Assembly (NCBI RefSeq): GCF_003254115.1
Contig: NZ_QKZV01000007.1
Coordinates: 62,001 to 126,000, forward strand
DNA: 64,000 nucleotides
Reading direction: 5' to 3'
Origin: Hydrotalea sandarakina
GTDB taxonomy: Bacteria; Bacteroidota; Bacteroidia; Chitinophagales; Chitinophagaceae
The notes under the pieces were generated by a model, which was not told where the DNA came from, searched no databases, and saw only the letters and a list, made by a program, of their open reading frames with translations. Numbering within the stretch: position 1 is the stretch's first letter; each line of letters starts with the position of its first letter. A program made the position numbers and the translations under genes. Positions 28,219 to 37,407 of this stretch are shown here, one piece after another.

Positions 28219-29013
28219 TTATAAATTGCCTGAGTAAATTAACACTAAAACAATAATACCCACAATTATTCTGTACCATCCAAATAACTTAAAACCATGC
28301 TTTTGTAAATAAGAAATAAAAAATTTAATCGCCAACATGGCTACCACAAATGCCACTACGTTGCCTACTGCTAAAAGTTTTAAATTTTGTGTATTGGTTA
28401 CTACTTCCGGATTTTCTTTCCAGGTTTTCAACATTTTATAACCTGTTGCAGCAGCCATTGTGGGCACAGCTAAGTAAAAAGAGAATTCGGCTGCCAGTTT
28501 TCGGGTTAATTTTTGTTGCATTCCACCAATAATACTGGCAGCACTTCGGCTTACACCCGGAATCATGGCTAAACATTGCCAAATACCAATAATAAATGCT
28601 TTGGGATAACTTATTTTGTCATCACTACCAATGTTGTTGTGGCTAAAAACTTTATCAATAAATAATAAAATAATTCCACCTGCTAAAAGGGTAATGCCTA
28701 CAGTAAGCGGGCTTTCCAGTAACATATCAATCTTGTCTGAAAATAATTTACCTAATACTAAAGCGGGAATAACTGCAATAATTAGCTTAACATAAAACTG
28801 CCAACGACTAAAATCGAAAAATTTACGCCAATATAAAACTACAACCGATAAAATGGCACCCAGTTGAATGGCAATTTCAAACATTTTGGTAAAAGCATCT
28901 TTTTCAATATGCATGGCTGAACTGGCAATAATCATGTGTCCGGTTGATGAAACGGGTAAAAATTCCGTTACTCCTTCTATTATTCCTTCAATAATGGCTT
29001 GTATTAAGTTCAT
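28219..29013 (-). CDS. uppP: Undecaprenyl-diphosphatase UppP (BacA)
   Basis: 264-residue membrane enzyme that dephosphorylates undecaprenyl diphosphate to recycle the lipid carrier for peptidoglycan; it also gives bacitracin tolerance. Both family motifs are present: EGVTEFLPVSSTGHMI near the N-terminus and PGVSRSAASI in the middle. Seven or eight membrane segments. It follows ftsX and the DUF3098 gene, an order I recognise from Bacteroidota, though a terminator hairpin lies before it. Confidence 0.95.
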   Translation of the reverse strand: MNLIQAIIEGIIEGVTEFLPVSSTGHMIIASSAMHIEKDAFTKMFEIAIQLGAILSVVVLYWRKFFDFSRWQFYVKLIIAVIPALVLGKLFSDKIDMLLESPLTVGITLLAGGIILLFIDKVFSHNNIGSDDKISYPKAFIIGIWQCLAMIPGVSRSAASIIGGMQQKLTRKLAAEFSFYLAVPTMAAATGYKMLKTWKENPEVVTNTQNLKLLAVGNVVAFVVAMLAIKFFISYLQKHGFKLFGWYRIIVGIIVLVLIYSGNL

Positions 29014-29055
29014 ATTTTTTTGAAATGCGGGTTAACTAATTAAAAAAATGAATAA

Positions 29056-29084
29056 TAAAAAAGCGATGCCGAAACATCGCTTTT
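29056..29084 (-). terminator. Terminator between the DUF3098 gene and uppP
   Basis: On the minus strand, stem AAAAGCGATG / CATCGCTTTT with a 6-nt loop, followed by TTATTATT. It lies 19 nt after the DUF3098 stop and 43 nt before uppP, so it may only partly uncouple uppP from ftsX. Confidence 0.7.
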
Positions 29085-29102
29085 ACTTTATAATAAATTT
29101 TT

Positions 29103-29372
29103 TTATGCCGAGGGTTTTTTTAAGATGGCAAAAATTTCAATAACCAAACCCAAAATAATGGTAATTGGCGCAATGGTTACACGCGTAGTGCTATATACCA
29201 AGTTATAATCAAATTTATTGGGGTCTTCATTTTTTCCGCCACTCATTAAAAACATGCCAATAATAATAACAATGGCACCAATAATCATTAGTTGATAGTT
29301 TTTTTTGCCAAAAAGTGGTGGCATTTCTTTTACCGGGGCATTTTTTTTATCTGTCATGGTCGTGTTATTCAT
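29103..29372 (-). CDS. Small membrane protein DUF3098
   Basis: 89 residues with two membrane helices (YQLMIIGAIVIIIGMFLMSGG and VTIAPITIILGLVIEIFAIL) joined by a loop containing NKFDYNLVYSTTR. DUF3098 is a Bacteroidota family of unknown function regularly found between ftsX and uppP, so a role in cell division or envelope synthesis is likely by context. An internal ATG at 29357 is an alternative start. 72 nt downstream of ftsX. Confidence 0.85.
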   Translation of the reverse strand: MNNTTMTDKKNAPVKEMPPLFGKKNYQLMIIGAIVIIIGMFLMSGGKNEDPNKFDYNLVYSTTRVTIAPITIILGLVIEIFAILKKPSA

Positions 29373-29444
29373 TCAGTTAGGCACGCAATATAAGAAACCC
29401 AAGCATTTATACGTGTTAAAATATTAATTTTTTAAGATTCTGTG

Positions 29445-30320
29445 CTAGTACAAATCGTCTAACTTCATTTTAAGGTACTTTATTACACTTCTGTGTGTAC
29501 TGAATAGTGAAATGGCAACACCAACCAAAATCATACCCCCGAATAAAATAAAGTTTAAAGTATTGTCGTGAATAACCTTTAGCTGGGGCACCTGATTTTC
29601 AATCCAGCTAATAATTCCGTATAAAAGAACTATGGCTATAATGGCACTAATAAGGCCATTAATAATGGCTTTTATATCCATTGGCCGTGCAATGAAACCA
29701 CGTGTAGCGCCCACCATTTGCATGGTTTTTATTAAAAAACGATTGCTAAACATTGCTAATTTAATGGTATTGTCAATGCTAAATATTACTATAATGCACA
29801 ATATGCATGAAATTACCAGGAAGGCAAGGCCAAAGCGGGTTGCTTTTTCGTTAATGTTATTTACTAATTCGCCGGGATATTTAATTTCGGTAATTTGATT
29901 ACCGAATAGCGTCATAATATGGTTAGAAATATTATTCAGGCTATCTTTATTTACATAGGCAGCACGGGCATAAAAATCAATACTTTCCGGTAAGGGGTTG
30001 GCATCTAAAATTTTCGCCCAGTCTTCATTGTTATCTTTATTCCAAATTTGTTTGGCTTTTTCTTTATCAATATATTCTACGTTTTTAGCAAAAGGCTGAC
30101 TTGCAATATACTGCTGCATTTGGCTAATGGAATCCTTATTAGCTGTGCGTAAAAATATTTGTACTTTAATATCCTCTTTCAAGGCATTGCCGGCTCTTTC
30201 AAAATTTAAAAATACCCAGCCCATAATACCCATTAACAGTAATACTAATGCAACGCCTACAATACTGTTTATATAATTTGGTTTGCTTTTTTTTAATGAT
30301 GAACTTTTTGTTGGTTGCAT
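29445..30320 (-). CDS. ftsX: Cell division protein FtsX-like permease
   Basis: 291-residue membrane protein with four predicted helices: one near residue 20, then a periplasmic domain (about 45-165), then three C-terminal helices. The MVGATRGFIARPMDIKAIINGLI segment is the usual FtsX cytoplasmic signature. FtsX, with the ATPase FtsE, activates peptidoglycan hydrolases at the septum. No ftsE is adjacent, which is normal for Bacteroidota. First gene of the ftsX, DUF3098, uppP set. Confidence 0.9.
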   Translation of the reverse strand: MQPTKSSSLKKSKPNYINSIVGVALVLLLMGIMGWVFLNFERAGNALKEDIKVQIFLRTANKDSISQMQQYIASQPFAKNVEYIDKEKAKQIWNKDNNEDWAKILDANPLPESIDFYARAAYVNKDSLNNISNHIMTLFGNQITEIKYPGELVNNINEKATRFGLAFLVISCILCIIVIFSIDNTIKLAMFSNRFLIKTMQMVGATRGFIARPMDIKAIINGLISAIIAIVLLYGIISWIENQVPQLKVIHDNTLNFILFGGMILVGVAISLFSTHRSVIKYLKMKLDDLY

Positions 30321-30366
30321 ATTATAAGTTTAAAGTTTAATATAATGTAAATGAAGGGCAATGCCT

Positions 30367-30374
30367 TACATTTG
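30367..30374 (+). promoter_or_regulatory. Candidate -7 promoter element for leuS
   Basis: TACATTTG, an exact TAnnTTTG match, 129 nt before the leuS ATG. The left arm of the inverted repeat at 30372-30381 overlaps it. Confidence 0.5.
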
Positions 30375-30410
30375 CGCTATTACATTAAGTTTTGTTGCAA
30401 AATAGCGCAA
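30372..30410. repeat. 10-bp inverted repeat overlapping the leuS promoter
   Basis: Perfect arms TTGCGCTATT (30372-30381) and AATAGCGCAA (30401-30410), 19-nt spacer, followed by nine T residues (30411-30419). It could be an operator, since the left arm covers the -7 box, or a plus-strand terminator for transcripts starting upstream. It sits between the divergent ftsX and leuS genes. Confidence 0.5.
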
Positions 30411-30503
30411 TTTTTTTTTGGAAAAAGGTTTGTGAAAAACTGTTCAGTAATTTTAAGTTTTAACACCGGTTTGCAACGATAACGATTTTTATATCAAGTT
30501 AGT

Positions 30504-33500
30504 ATGATGGAATATAATTTTAAGGAATTAGAACAAAAATGGCAACAATATTGGAATGAAAACCGTGTGTATGCGGTACCCAACCAATCATCCAAGCCAA
30601 AGTTTTATGTGTTAGATATGTTTCCTTATCCCAGTGGTGCCGGTTTGCATGTTGGGCATCCTTTGGGGTATATTGCCAGCGATATATTTGCACGCTATAA
30701 GCGGCTAAAAGGTTTTAATGTATTGCATCCCATGGGCTACGATGCATTTGGTTTACCGGCTGAACAATATGCTATTGAACATGGTATTCATCCCGCTATT
30801 TCAACAGAAAATAATATTCGAAATTTTCGAAGTCAATTAAATAAAATCGGTTTTTCATTTGATTGGGAAAGAGAAGTAAAAACTTGCGATCCAGCTTATT
30901 ATAAGTGGACTCAATGGATTTTTCTTGAATTATTTAACAGTTTTTTTGATAGAAATCTTCAAAAGGCCCGCCCAATTGCGGAATTGATTGCAGCGTTTGC
31001 AAAGCAGGGTAATCAGCAACACGAATGTCCGGGTGATCATCATTTGCATTTTACCGCTGATGAATGGAATAATTTTTCAGAAAGTGAACAGCAAAATGTG
31101 CTAATGCAATATCGCTTGGCTTATTGTGGTTATGGTGAAGTAAACTGGTGTCCTGCATTGGGAACCGTATTGGCAAACGATGAAGTGGTGAATGGTGTTA
31201 GTGAAAGGGGAGGACATCCGGTTGAAAAAAAGAAATTACGCCAATGGTATTTACGCATAACTGAATATGCCGATAGATTGTTGCAAGGATTGGAAACGGT
31301 TGATTTTAGTGAGGCTATGAAGGAAATGCAAACCAATTGGATTGGTAAAAGCAGTGGGGCTGAAATTGATTTTGCAATTGAAGGCTCAACTGAAAAATTA
31401 AGAGTATATACCACACGCCCTGATACTATTTTCGGTGTAGATTTTATGGTAATTGCGCCGGAATTAGCTTTGGTACATAGTATTACTACACCTGAACAAA
31501 AACAAGCTATTGATGAATACCTTGCTTATGTAAAAAGCCGAAGCGACAGAGAGCGTCAAGCAGAGAAGCGAGTTTCAGGATGTTTTACTGGTGCTTATGC
31601 AATTAATCCATTTAATCATCAACGTATCCCCATTTGGGTAGCTGAATATGTATTAGCCGGTTATGGTACCGGTGCCATAATGGCCGTTCCATGCGGTGAT
31701 GAGCGCGATTTTAAATTTGCACAACATTTTAATATACCTATTACCAACATTATTGGCGCTGCTTTTAACGGAAAAGAGGCAAATCCTACTAAAGATGCTG
31801 TTTTAGAAAACAGTGGTTTTTTAAATGGTATGCCTATGCGTAAAGCCATGGAGGTTGTAATTAATGAATTAGAAAAGTTGGGTATTGGTAAAAGAAAAGT
31901 GAATTACAAAATGCGCGATGCTGCATTTAGCCGACAGCGTTATTGGGGTGAACCATTTCCAATAAAGTGGATTAACGGAAATGCTGTTCCGTTATCTAAT
32001 AAGGATTTGCCGGTTTTATTACCCAATGTAAAAACCTATAGCCCCGGACCGGAAGGTGAAGGACCATTGGCGAATATACCGGAATGGGTTGAACAACACT
32101 TAGAAACCAATACTATGCCCGGTTATGCAGGCAGCAGTTGGTATTTTTTGCGTTATATGGATCCTCACAATGATGCTGCATTTTGTGATAGAGCCATTAG
32201 CGATTATTGGGGACAGGTAGATGTTTATGTAGGAGGTACAGAACATGCCGTAGGGCATTTGCTGTATAGCCGTATGTGGACAAAAGCCTTGTATGACTTA
32301 GGTTATATTGGGTTTGATGAACCTTTTAAAAAATTGGTCAATCAAGGAATGATTCAAGGTAGTAGTAGGTTTGTATATAGAATAGGGAAAATCGTATATG
32401 ATTTAATATATGATGAAGCCGCTGCTCTAGAATATGCTTCTAAAAATTTTATTAATGATAATTATACAAAAGAAAAGCTGAACTATGAGGTCGGTTTGCA
32501 ATTTAGTGAATTATTTCAAAAGATTAATTCTAATTTGTTTGTTTCAAAAGGTATCATTGACAATATAGCTAATATTGGTATTGAAGATATTATTATCAAT
32601 AAACTTAATTCAATAATTGAAAATGAATTATCTCAACTAAATAATTTTTTAAGTAAAATTAAACCAAGAATAAATCAAATTAAGTCTCAATTACACTTTA
32701 ACGCCCTGCACGTAGATGTAAATATGGTTGATGGTGTAGTACTTGATTTGAATGCCTTTAAACAATGGCGCAATGGTGAATATGCCAATGCAGCATTTAT
32801 TTTAGAAGATGGTAAATATATCTGTGGAGTTGAAGTAGAAAAAATGTCTAAATCTAAATTCAATACGGTTAATCCCGATGATTTAGTAGCTAAATATGGT
32901 GCCGATACTTTCCGTATGTATGAAATGTTCTTAGGCCCTGTTGAACAAAGTAAACCTTGGGATACAAAAGGTATTGAAGGCGTACATCGTTTCATTAAAA
33001 AATTATGGCGCCTGTTTTTTGATGAAACAAAAGGTACTTTGCTAGTGAATGATAATGAGGCTAGTCCTCAGCAATTAAAAATTTTACACAAAACCATTAA
33101 AAAAATTGAAGAAGATACCGAGCGCTTCTCTTTTAATACTGCTGTAGCTGCATTCATGGTTTGTGTTAATGAACTTAGCGATTTAAATACACATAATAAA
33201 GCTATTTTGGAACCTTTGGTAGTTATGCTTGCACCCTATGCACCACATGTTGCTGAAGAATTGTGGCACGTGTTGGGAAATACTACTTCAGTAGTAGAAG
33301 CTCATTTCCCCCAATGGGATGCACAATATTTGGTGGAAAGTGAAAAAGCTTACCCGGTAAGTGTAAATGGTAAATTGCGCACTACCATTGCTATTTCTTT
33401 GGAAGCTTCACAAGCTGAAGTTGAACAAATTACATTGCAAAATGAAATAATTCAAAAGTGGATAGAAGGTAAGCCTATTAAGAAATTCATTTTTGTGAAA

Positions 33501-33527
33501 GGTAAAATGATTAATGTAGTGGTTTAG
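30504..33527 (+). CDS. leuS: Leucyl-tRNA synthetase with an extra insertion before KMSKS
   Basis: Class Ia synthetase charging tRNA-Leu. ATP motifs: PYPSGAGLHVGHPLGY (HVGH near residue 49) and KMSKS (780-784). The CP1 editing domain has the TTRPDTIFGVDFMV and GTGAIMAVPCGDERD signatures. At 1007 residues it is long. One extra piece near residues 150-205 (ARPIAELIAAFAKQGNQQHE) is usual for Bacteroidota. A second, at about 628-734 between SSRFVYRI and LHVDVNMVDG, replaces what I remember as a short loop of the leucine-specific domain, and is visibly more A+T- and Asn/Ile-rich than its surroundings. The frame is intact through it. Confidence 0.95.
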   Translation: MMEYNFKELEQKWQQYWNENRVYAVPNQSSKPKFYVLDMFPYPSGAGLHVGHPLGYIASDIFARYKRLKGFNVLHPMGYDAFGLPAEQYAIEHGIHPAISTENNIRNFRSQLNKIGFSFDWEREVKTCDPAYYKWTQWIFLELFNSFFDRNLQKARPIAELIAAFAKQGNQQHECPGDHHLHFTADEWNNFSESEQQNVLMQYRLAYCGYGEVNWCPALGTVLANDEVVNGVSERGGHPVEKKKLRQWYLRITEYADRLLQGLETVDFSEAMKEMQTNWIGKSSGAEIDFAIEGSTEKLRVYTTRPDTIFGVDFMVIAPELALVHSITTPEQKQAIDEYLAYVKSRSDRERQAEKRVSGCFTGAYAINPFNHQRIPIWVAEYVLAGYGTGAIMAVPCGDERDFKFAQHFNIPITNIIGAAFNGKEANPTKDAVLENSGFLNGMPMRKAMEVVINELEKLGIGKRKVNYKMRDAAFSRQRYWGEPFPIKWINGNAVPLSNKDLPVLLPNVKTYSPGPEGEGPLANIPEWVEQHLETNTMPGYAGSSWYFLRYMDPHNDAAFCDRAISDYWGQVDVYVGGTEHAVGHLLYSRMWTKALYDLGYIGFDEPFKKLVNQGMIQGSSRFVYRIGKIVYDLIYDEAAALEYASKNFINDNYTKEKLNYEVGLQFSELFQKINSNLFVSKGIIDNIANIGIEDIIINKLNSIIENELSQLNNFLSKIKPRINQIKSQLHFNALHVDVNMVDGVVLDLNAFKQWRNGEYANAAFILEDGKYICGVEVEKMSKSKFNTVNPDDLVAKYGADTFRMYEMFLGPVEQSKPWDTKGIEGVHRFIKKLWRLFFDETKGTLLVNDNEASPQQLKILHKTIKKIEEDTERFSFNTAVAAFMVCVNELSDLNTHNKAILEPLVVMLAPYAPHVAEELWHVLGNTTSVVEAHFPQWDAQYLVESEKAYPVSVNGKLRTTIAISLEASQAEVEQITLQNEIIQKWIEGKPIKKFIFVKGKMINVVV

Positions 33528-33543
33528 TAATTGTTTATGCTCA

Positions 33544-34266
33544 TTAATAAGTAATTGCTAAACGATTTACTCCATTTGCTGTACAATAAACGGAATCGGT
33601 AATTGATTGAAAGGGGCTTGATGTGTCTTTTTTAAAAGATACCACTAATTTGGTAAACTGATTAATCGCGGTATGGTAGGTTAATGCAGTATCTGTATTT
33701 GTTGCTCTAAAATCAAGCCCCCATACAGACGTTTTACCATCCATTGTCGTTTCAATTCCAATGTAGGGAGTATTATTAGCATAACTGCCCCTTCTATGTA
33801 ACTCTACAGTAAGCAATGTTTTAGAATAGAAATTAAACTGTAAGTTATTAAGTTGGTTTGTATCTAATGCATAAAATGAATAAGAAGCATATTGATTAGC
33901 TTTAGGAACAATACCGGGTCCGTTAGGTTCGCAATATTGAATGGTATTGTTGGGTTGTGGGGTTGAAATAACAAGATGATGGTTTTTAAGTAATGATGTA
34001 TCTAAAACTATTGGTAATTTAAAATAACCTTGTTGATTGGTTGTGGTACTTCCTAAATTGTATTTGCTACAGAAAATACAGTATTGGTTCCGGTATAATT
34101 GTACAGTAATTGGCTGATTGGCAATTACGATATTTTTGCCCTTGTCAAGCACATATCCGGCAATAATTACTTCAGCACAATTTCCTGTGCATACCAATAT
34201 TTTTTTTCTGCACGAAATTGTTATTAACAATAGAATGCTTGTTACCCATAAATAAAGCGTTTTCAT
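33544..34266 (-). CDS. Putative lipoprotein of unknown function
   Basis: 240 residues. The N-terminus MKTLYLWVTSILLLITISC resembles a lipoprotein signal with Cys19 as the lipid-attachment residue. Residues about 35-105 look like a carboxypeptidase-regulatory-type beta-sandwich (AGYVLDKGKNIVIANQPITV, then TTTNQQGYFKLPI). The remainder is beta-rich and unknown. Convergent with leuS at a 16-nt gap. Probably periplasmic or surface-anchored. Confidence 0.6.
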   Translation of the reverse strand: MKTLYLWVTSILLLITISCRKKILVCTGNCAEVIIAGYVLDKGKNIVIANQPITVQLYRNQYCIFCSKYNLGSTTTNQQGYFKLPIVLDTSLLKNHHLVISTPQPNNTIQYCEPNGPGIVPKANQYASYSFYALDTNQLNNLQFNFYSKTLLTVELHRRGSYANNTPYIGIETTMDGKTSVWGLDFRATNTDTALTYHTAINQFTKLVVSFKKDTSSPFQSITDSVYCTANGVNRLAITY

Positions 34267-34383
34267 GCCATAGTATTATCTTTTCATAGATAATTAAGCA
34301 TAAAAAATCGCTGCTTTCATTTCAATTTGGGGTAAAGCATTATAATCATTACAAGTTTGCTAATGCAAATCGGTTATTATTGA

Positions 34384-34848
34384 TTAGTGTAGTGTTACTA
34401 ATCTTTTCATTGCATTAATGGTACCTGCATGTAAACCTTCATGAAAAGGAAGAAATTGTATGGCCTCAGTTATATTGCTAATGGTAACTCCATAACGTGT
34501 TTGCAAGGGCTCATAATTTACAAATAGTTTTTTTTCAATATCGTTTTTCAATTGTTCTAATGAAGCAGTAAAACTATTTTTTATGCTTTCAATTTCATCG
34601 TAAGTAAAAATTTTATTGGGTTTACTTCCACTTTTAAAATATTCTGTAATGCTTTCATCTACAACCGGATTCAATCCGGAACGGATATAACAAATACCTT
34701 GTTGTGCAGCAATTAAATGGCCTAAATTCCAAATTATATTGTTGTTGAATCCGTTAGGTGTTGTATTCAGTTGTTCCTCAGTTAGTGGTTCACAAATGGA
34801 AAGAATGAATTTTCTGGTTAGAATAATGTTGTTAATGATGTTGTGCAT
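34384..34848 (-). CDS. DinB-like four-helix-bundle protein
   Basis: 154 residues with the pattern of the DinB/YfiT metal-binding superfamily: WNLGHLIAAQQG and the late FHEGLHAGTINAMKRL each supply a His expected to bind a divalent metal. Members are thiol-transferases or stress-induced proteins of unclear activity. It starts 4 nt after the end of the GH30 pseudogene on the same strand, suggesting former co-transcription. Confidence 0.8.
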   Translation of the reverse strand: MHNIINNIILTRKFILSICEPLTEEQLNTTPNGFNNNIIWNLGHLIAAQQGICYIRSGLNPVVDESITEYFKSGSKPNKIFTYDEIESIKNSFTASLEQLKNDIEKKLFVNYEPLQTRYGVTISNITEAIQFLPFHEGLHAGTINAMKRLVTLH

Positions 34849-34852
34849 ATTG

Positions 34853-36334
34853 TTAGTTGATTAGTTTGTTTTTGGGAATTACAATGGTGGCAATAGAATG
34901 AGGTAAGCTATTAATGTATGCAGCATTGCCGTGTATCCATAAATGATAACCAAGTGGTTTATCTGATTGATTCATAACTATTACCGCTACAGTGCCATCT
35001 GTATTTTCAAATGCAGTTGTTTCTAGTTGATCTCTATTTGCTGAACTGATAATTCTTTTAGCTCCTGGATGAACAAATTTTGAAAATTGACCTATATAGT
35101 AAAAACTGTTAGTATAAATTAATTTACCTGAGCGTGTATCAGCATGTACTGGTGCAAAGCAGAAATTGCCAACATGGTTGGGCCCGCCTTTTTCATTTAG
35201 TAAAATATTCCAGTCTGTTCATGCAACGGTGCCATTATTAAAATCATTAATCATGGAGTGGCCATATCGTTCACCCAAACTCCAATCATTCAACTTCTCA
35301 AAATCAAATTTTTCATTACATCCTTCCGTAAAAATTAAATTTTTGTTTGGAAATGCTTCATGTACTCTTTGTTCATTTAAAAATTCCATACCGCTGCCGG
35401 TCCATGTTTCATACCAATGGTAGCCTATACCCCAAACATATTTGGCGGCAGCTTCATCTTCTAAAACTGTACTGGCTCTTTGATAAAGCAAGTCTCGATT
35501 ATGATCCCATATAATTAATTTCTTTTCAGCAAGGCCATTCCGTTGTAAAGTAGGTCCCAAAAAGTTTTTAACAAAATCTCTTTCAGCTTCTGCAGTGTAA
35601 ATACACGACTCCCAGGTTTGTTTTGCCATGGGTTCATTTTGTACAGTTAATCCCCAAACAGGAATGCCATTGGCTTCATATTCTTTTATAAATTTTACGT
35701 AATAATTGGCCCATGCGCTTCTAAAGTTATTTTTTAAGTGCCCACCTTCCAACATACTATTATTATCTTTCATCCAAGCAGGTGGTGACCAGGGCGAAGC
35801 GAATAAATGGAATTGTTGGCTGCTCGTTTTCATTGCGGCCTTAATAAGTGGCATTTTGTATTGTTGATCGTGGGCAATGGAAAACGTGGTTAAGTTACTG
35901 TCATTATTCGCAACATAAGTATAACTGTTACTGCTGAAATCGCAACTGTTAATATTGGTTCGAGCCAATGTATATCCAATACCTGCTACTGGATTATAAT
36001 AAGCATTTAGTAATTCTTTCTGAGTAAGTACCGGTAATTGGTAAAATGTTTCAGCAGCGGCATCAGTTATGGCACCGCCAAATCCAATAACTGTTTGAAA
36101 TTTCTTATTGGGGTCAACAAATACGCAAACTTCTGTTTCAACAGGTTGCCCCATGTGATGAAAAGTTAAACTATCTGTAGCCGTTATTCGATAAGGTGTA
36201 GCTTTTGCGGTTGTATAAACGATTATATTATTGGAAGCATGTTTTTTCTGTGACTTCGTTTTATCTGAAGTTGGTATTAATACAAAACTCATTTCAATTA
36301 CGATTATGAGTATAACTGAAAATATTATTTTCAT
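34853..36334 (-). pseudogene. GH30 glycosidase interrupted by an in-frame TGA
   Basis: Glycoside hydrolase family 30 (glucosylceramidase-like). The first 371 codons carry an N-terminal membrane/signal segment and a TIM barrel with acid/base Glu234 in TVQNEP and nucleophile Glu337 in IFTEGC. At 35219-35221 a TGA replaces the Trp expected in the conserved WTDWN motif (here GTVA-stop-TDWNILL). After it the same frame continues for 121 sense codons (NEKGGPNHVGN, YYIGQFSKFVHPGAKRI and AVIVMNQSD) to TAA at 34853-34855, which is the normal C-terminal beta-sandwich. So this is a single nonsense change in an otherwise intact 493-codon gene. The truncated protein would lack the last barrel strand. A sequencing error is possible. 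Confidence 0.85.
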
Positions 36335-36741
36335 CTATTATAATTTCAACGAAGTTAATGATATTTCCTTGTCACCCTTTTCTTTAATATAGTAAAAAAA
36401 TAATTTATTTGTTTTATTCTTTGATAAGAATCGAAAAACTATTCCACTTAACAATTTTGAAACATTTATAAATGAATGTATTAATATCAATAGAAGTTCT
36501 GATTCTTTTAAATATTTGATTTTAACACACTACTCAATTTTCTATCATTTAAACAATTAGCTTGTAGTTAAATATAGTTTGATTAAAAAAATATTTGTAA
36601 TTGCTTTATTCATAATTGAATAAAACATTCTTCATGGATTTGTAGATTAATTGATGTAAACTATGATTTAAATCATTTGAAAGGTACAATGTACGTTGTA
36701 GCTTCATTTTATCAATTTTTAATCACTTTAAATAAAATTTT
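36335..36741. other. 407-bp AT-rich non-coding gap
   Basis: No plausible gene on either strand. It holds the upstream region of the GH30 pseudogene (left side) and of the DUF6799 gene (right side), and a 14-bp palindrome at 36663-36676. I see no hairpin terminator, tRNA or repeat array. Confidence 0.6.
36663..36676. promoter_or_regulatory. FNR/CRP-like palindromic operator candidate
   Basis: ATGATTTAAATCAT is a perfect 14-bp palindrome with TGAT-N4-ATCA at its core. It matches eight of ten defined positions of the FNR box TTGAT-N4-ATCAA. It lies 65 nt upstream of the DUF6799 gene, a position compatible with a regulator site. Crp/Fnr-family regulators are common in Bacteroidota. Confidence 0.4.
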
Positions 36742-37197
36742 ATGAAAAGAATGTTTTTATTCATCTTATCGGTATTAATGATAGTTGGTACCGCAAGAAC
36801 CCAGACTCAAACACAAGACAGAACCCAAGATCAATTAAAAGATCAAACTCAAAAAAGAGATCGCATTCATTCTGAAGATCATTTGATGATGAAGGATGGT
36901 AAAATGTATCAGGTAAAAAATGGAGAAATGGTTCAGTTAAGGGAACAATTACGATTGAAAAATGGCGCAACCATCGAGCCCAATGGTATGTATCAATTGG
37001 CTAATCAGGAAAAGTATCAATTACGCAATGGCGAATGTTTGGACATGGATGGAAATAGATATCTTAATCAAAACAGATTTAACCAAAGAAAGATGATGAC
37101 GAATAAAGAAATGGAACGCTATCGCAATATGAATATGCGTAAGAATAATCCTGCAAAGCCAACTGCTAATAGGCAAGGTATGAATGGTAATAAATAG
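36742..37197 (+). CDS. Secreted DUF6799-type repeat protein
   Basis: 151 residues: signal peptide (MKRMFLFILSVLMIVGTARTQ), then a Gln/Asp/Arg-rich polar stretch (QTQDRTQDQLKDQTQKRDR), then repeats of a short motif, LMMKDGKMYQVKNGEM, LRLKNGATIEPNGMY and YQLRNGECLDMDGNRY, then a basic Asn/Met/Arg-rich tail. The x-L-x-N-G-x repeats match what I know as DUF6799, which is of unknown function. Probably periplasmic. It has a possible FNR-like operator 65 nt upstream. Confidence 0.7.
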   Translation: MKRMFLFILSVLMIVGTARTQTQTQDRTQDQLKDQTQKRDRIHSEDHLMMKDGKMYQVKNGEMVQLREQLRLKNGATIEPNGMYQLANQEKYQLRNGECLDMDGNRYLNQNRFNQRKMMTNKEMERYRNMNMRKNNPAKPTANRQGMNGNK

Positions 37198-37407
37198 ATG
37201 AATTAATTGATATACTATTTGCATTCACTCTGATCTGAAATTTATTCAGCGCAATGCAAAATGGTGAATAGTGAATTGTAATATATTTCTGGGGGCATTA
37301 TTACAATTAAATTAATCCATTTGCTTGCGCTGTTTTAATCATACATTTTTTAGCCATCATTCCAATAAAATACAATTACCTAATTGTAATAATTCAATTC
37401 TAATAAT

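Noticed and set aside
32385-32705. LeuRS insertion as an intein or group of mobile sequences
   Set aside because: It is too short, lacks the Cys/Ser-plus-His/Asn splice motifs and endonuclease motifs, and does not interrupt the frame.
35219-35221. UGA recoded as Trp genome-wide
   Set aside because: Other genes in the window end with TGA followed by unrelated sequence, and no other gene has an internal in-frame TGA at a Trp position.
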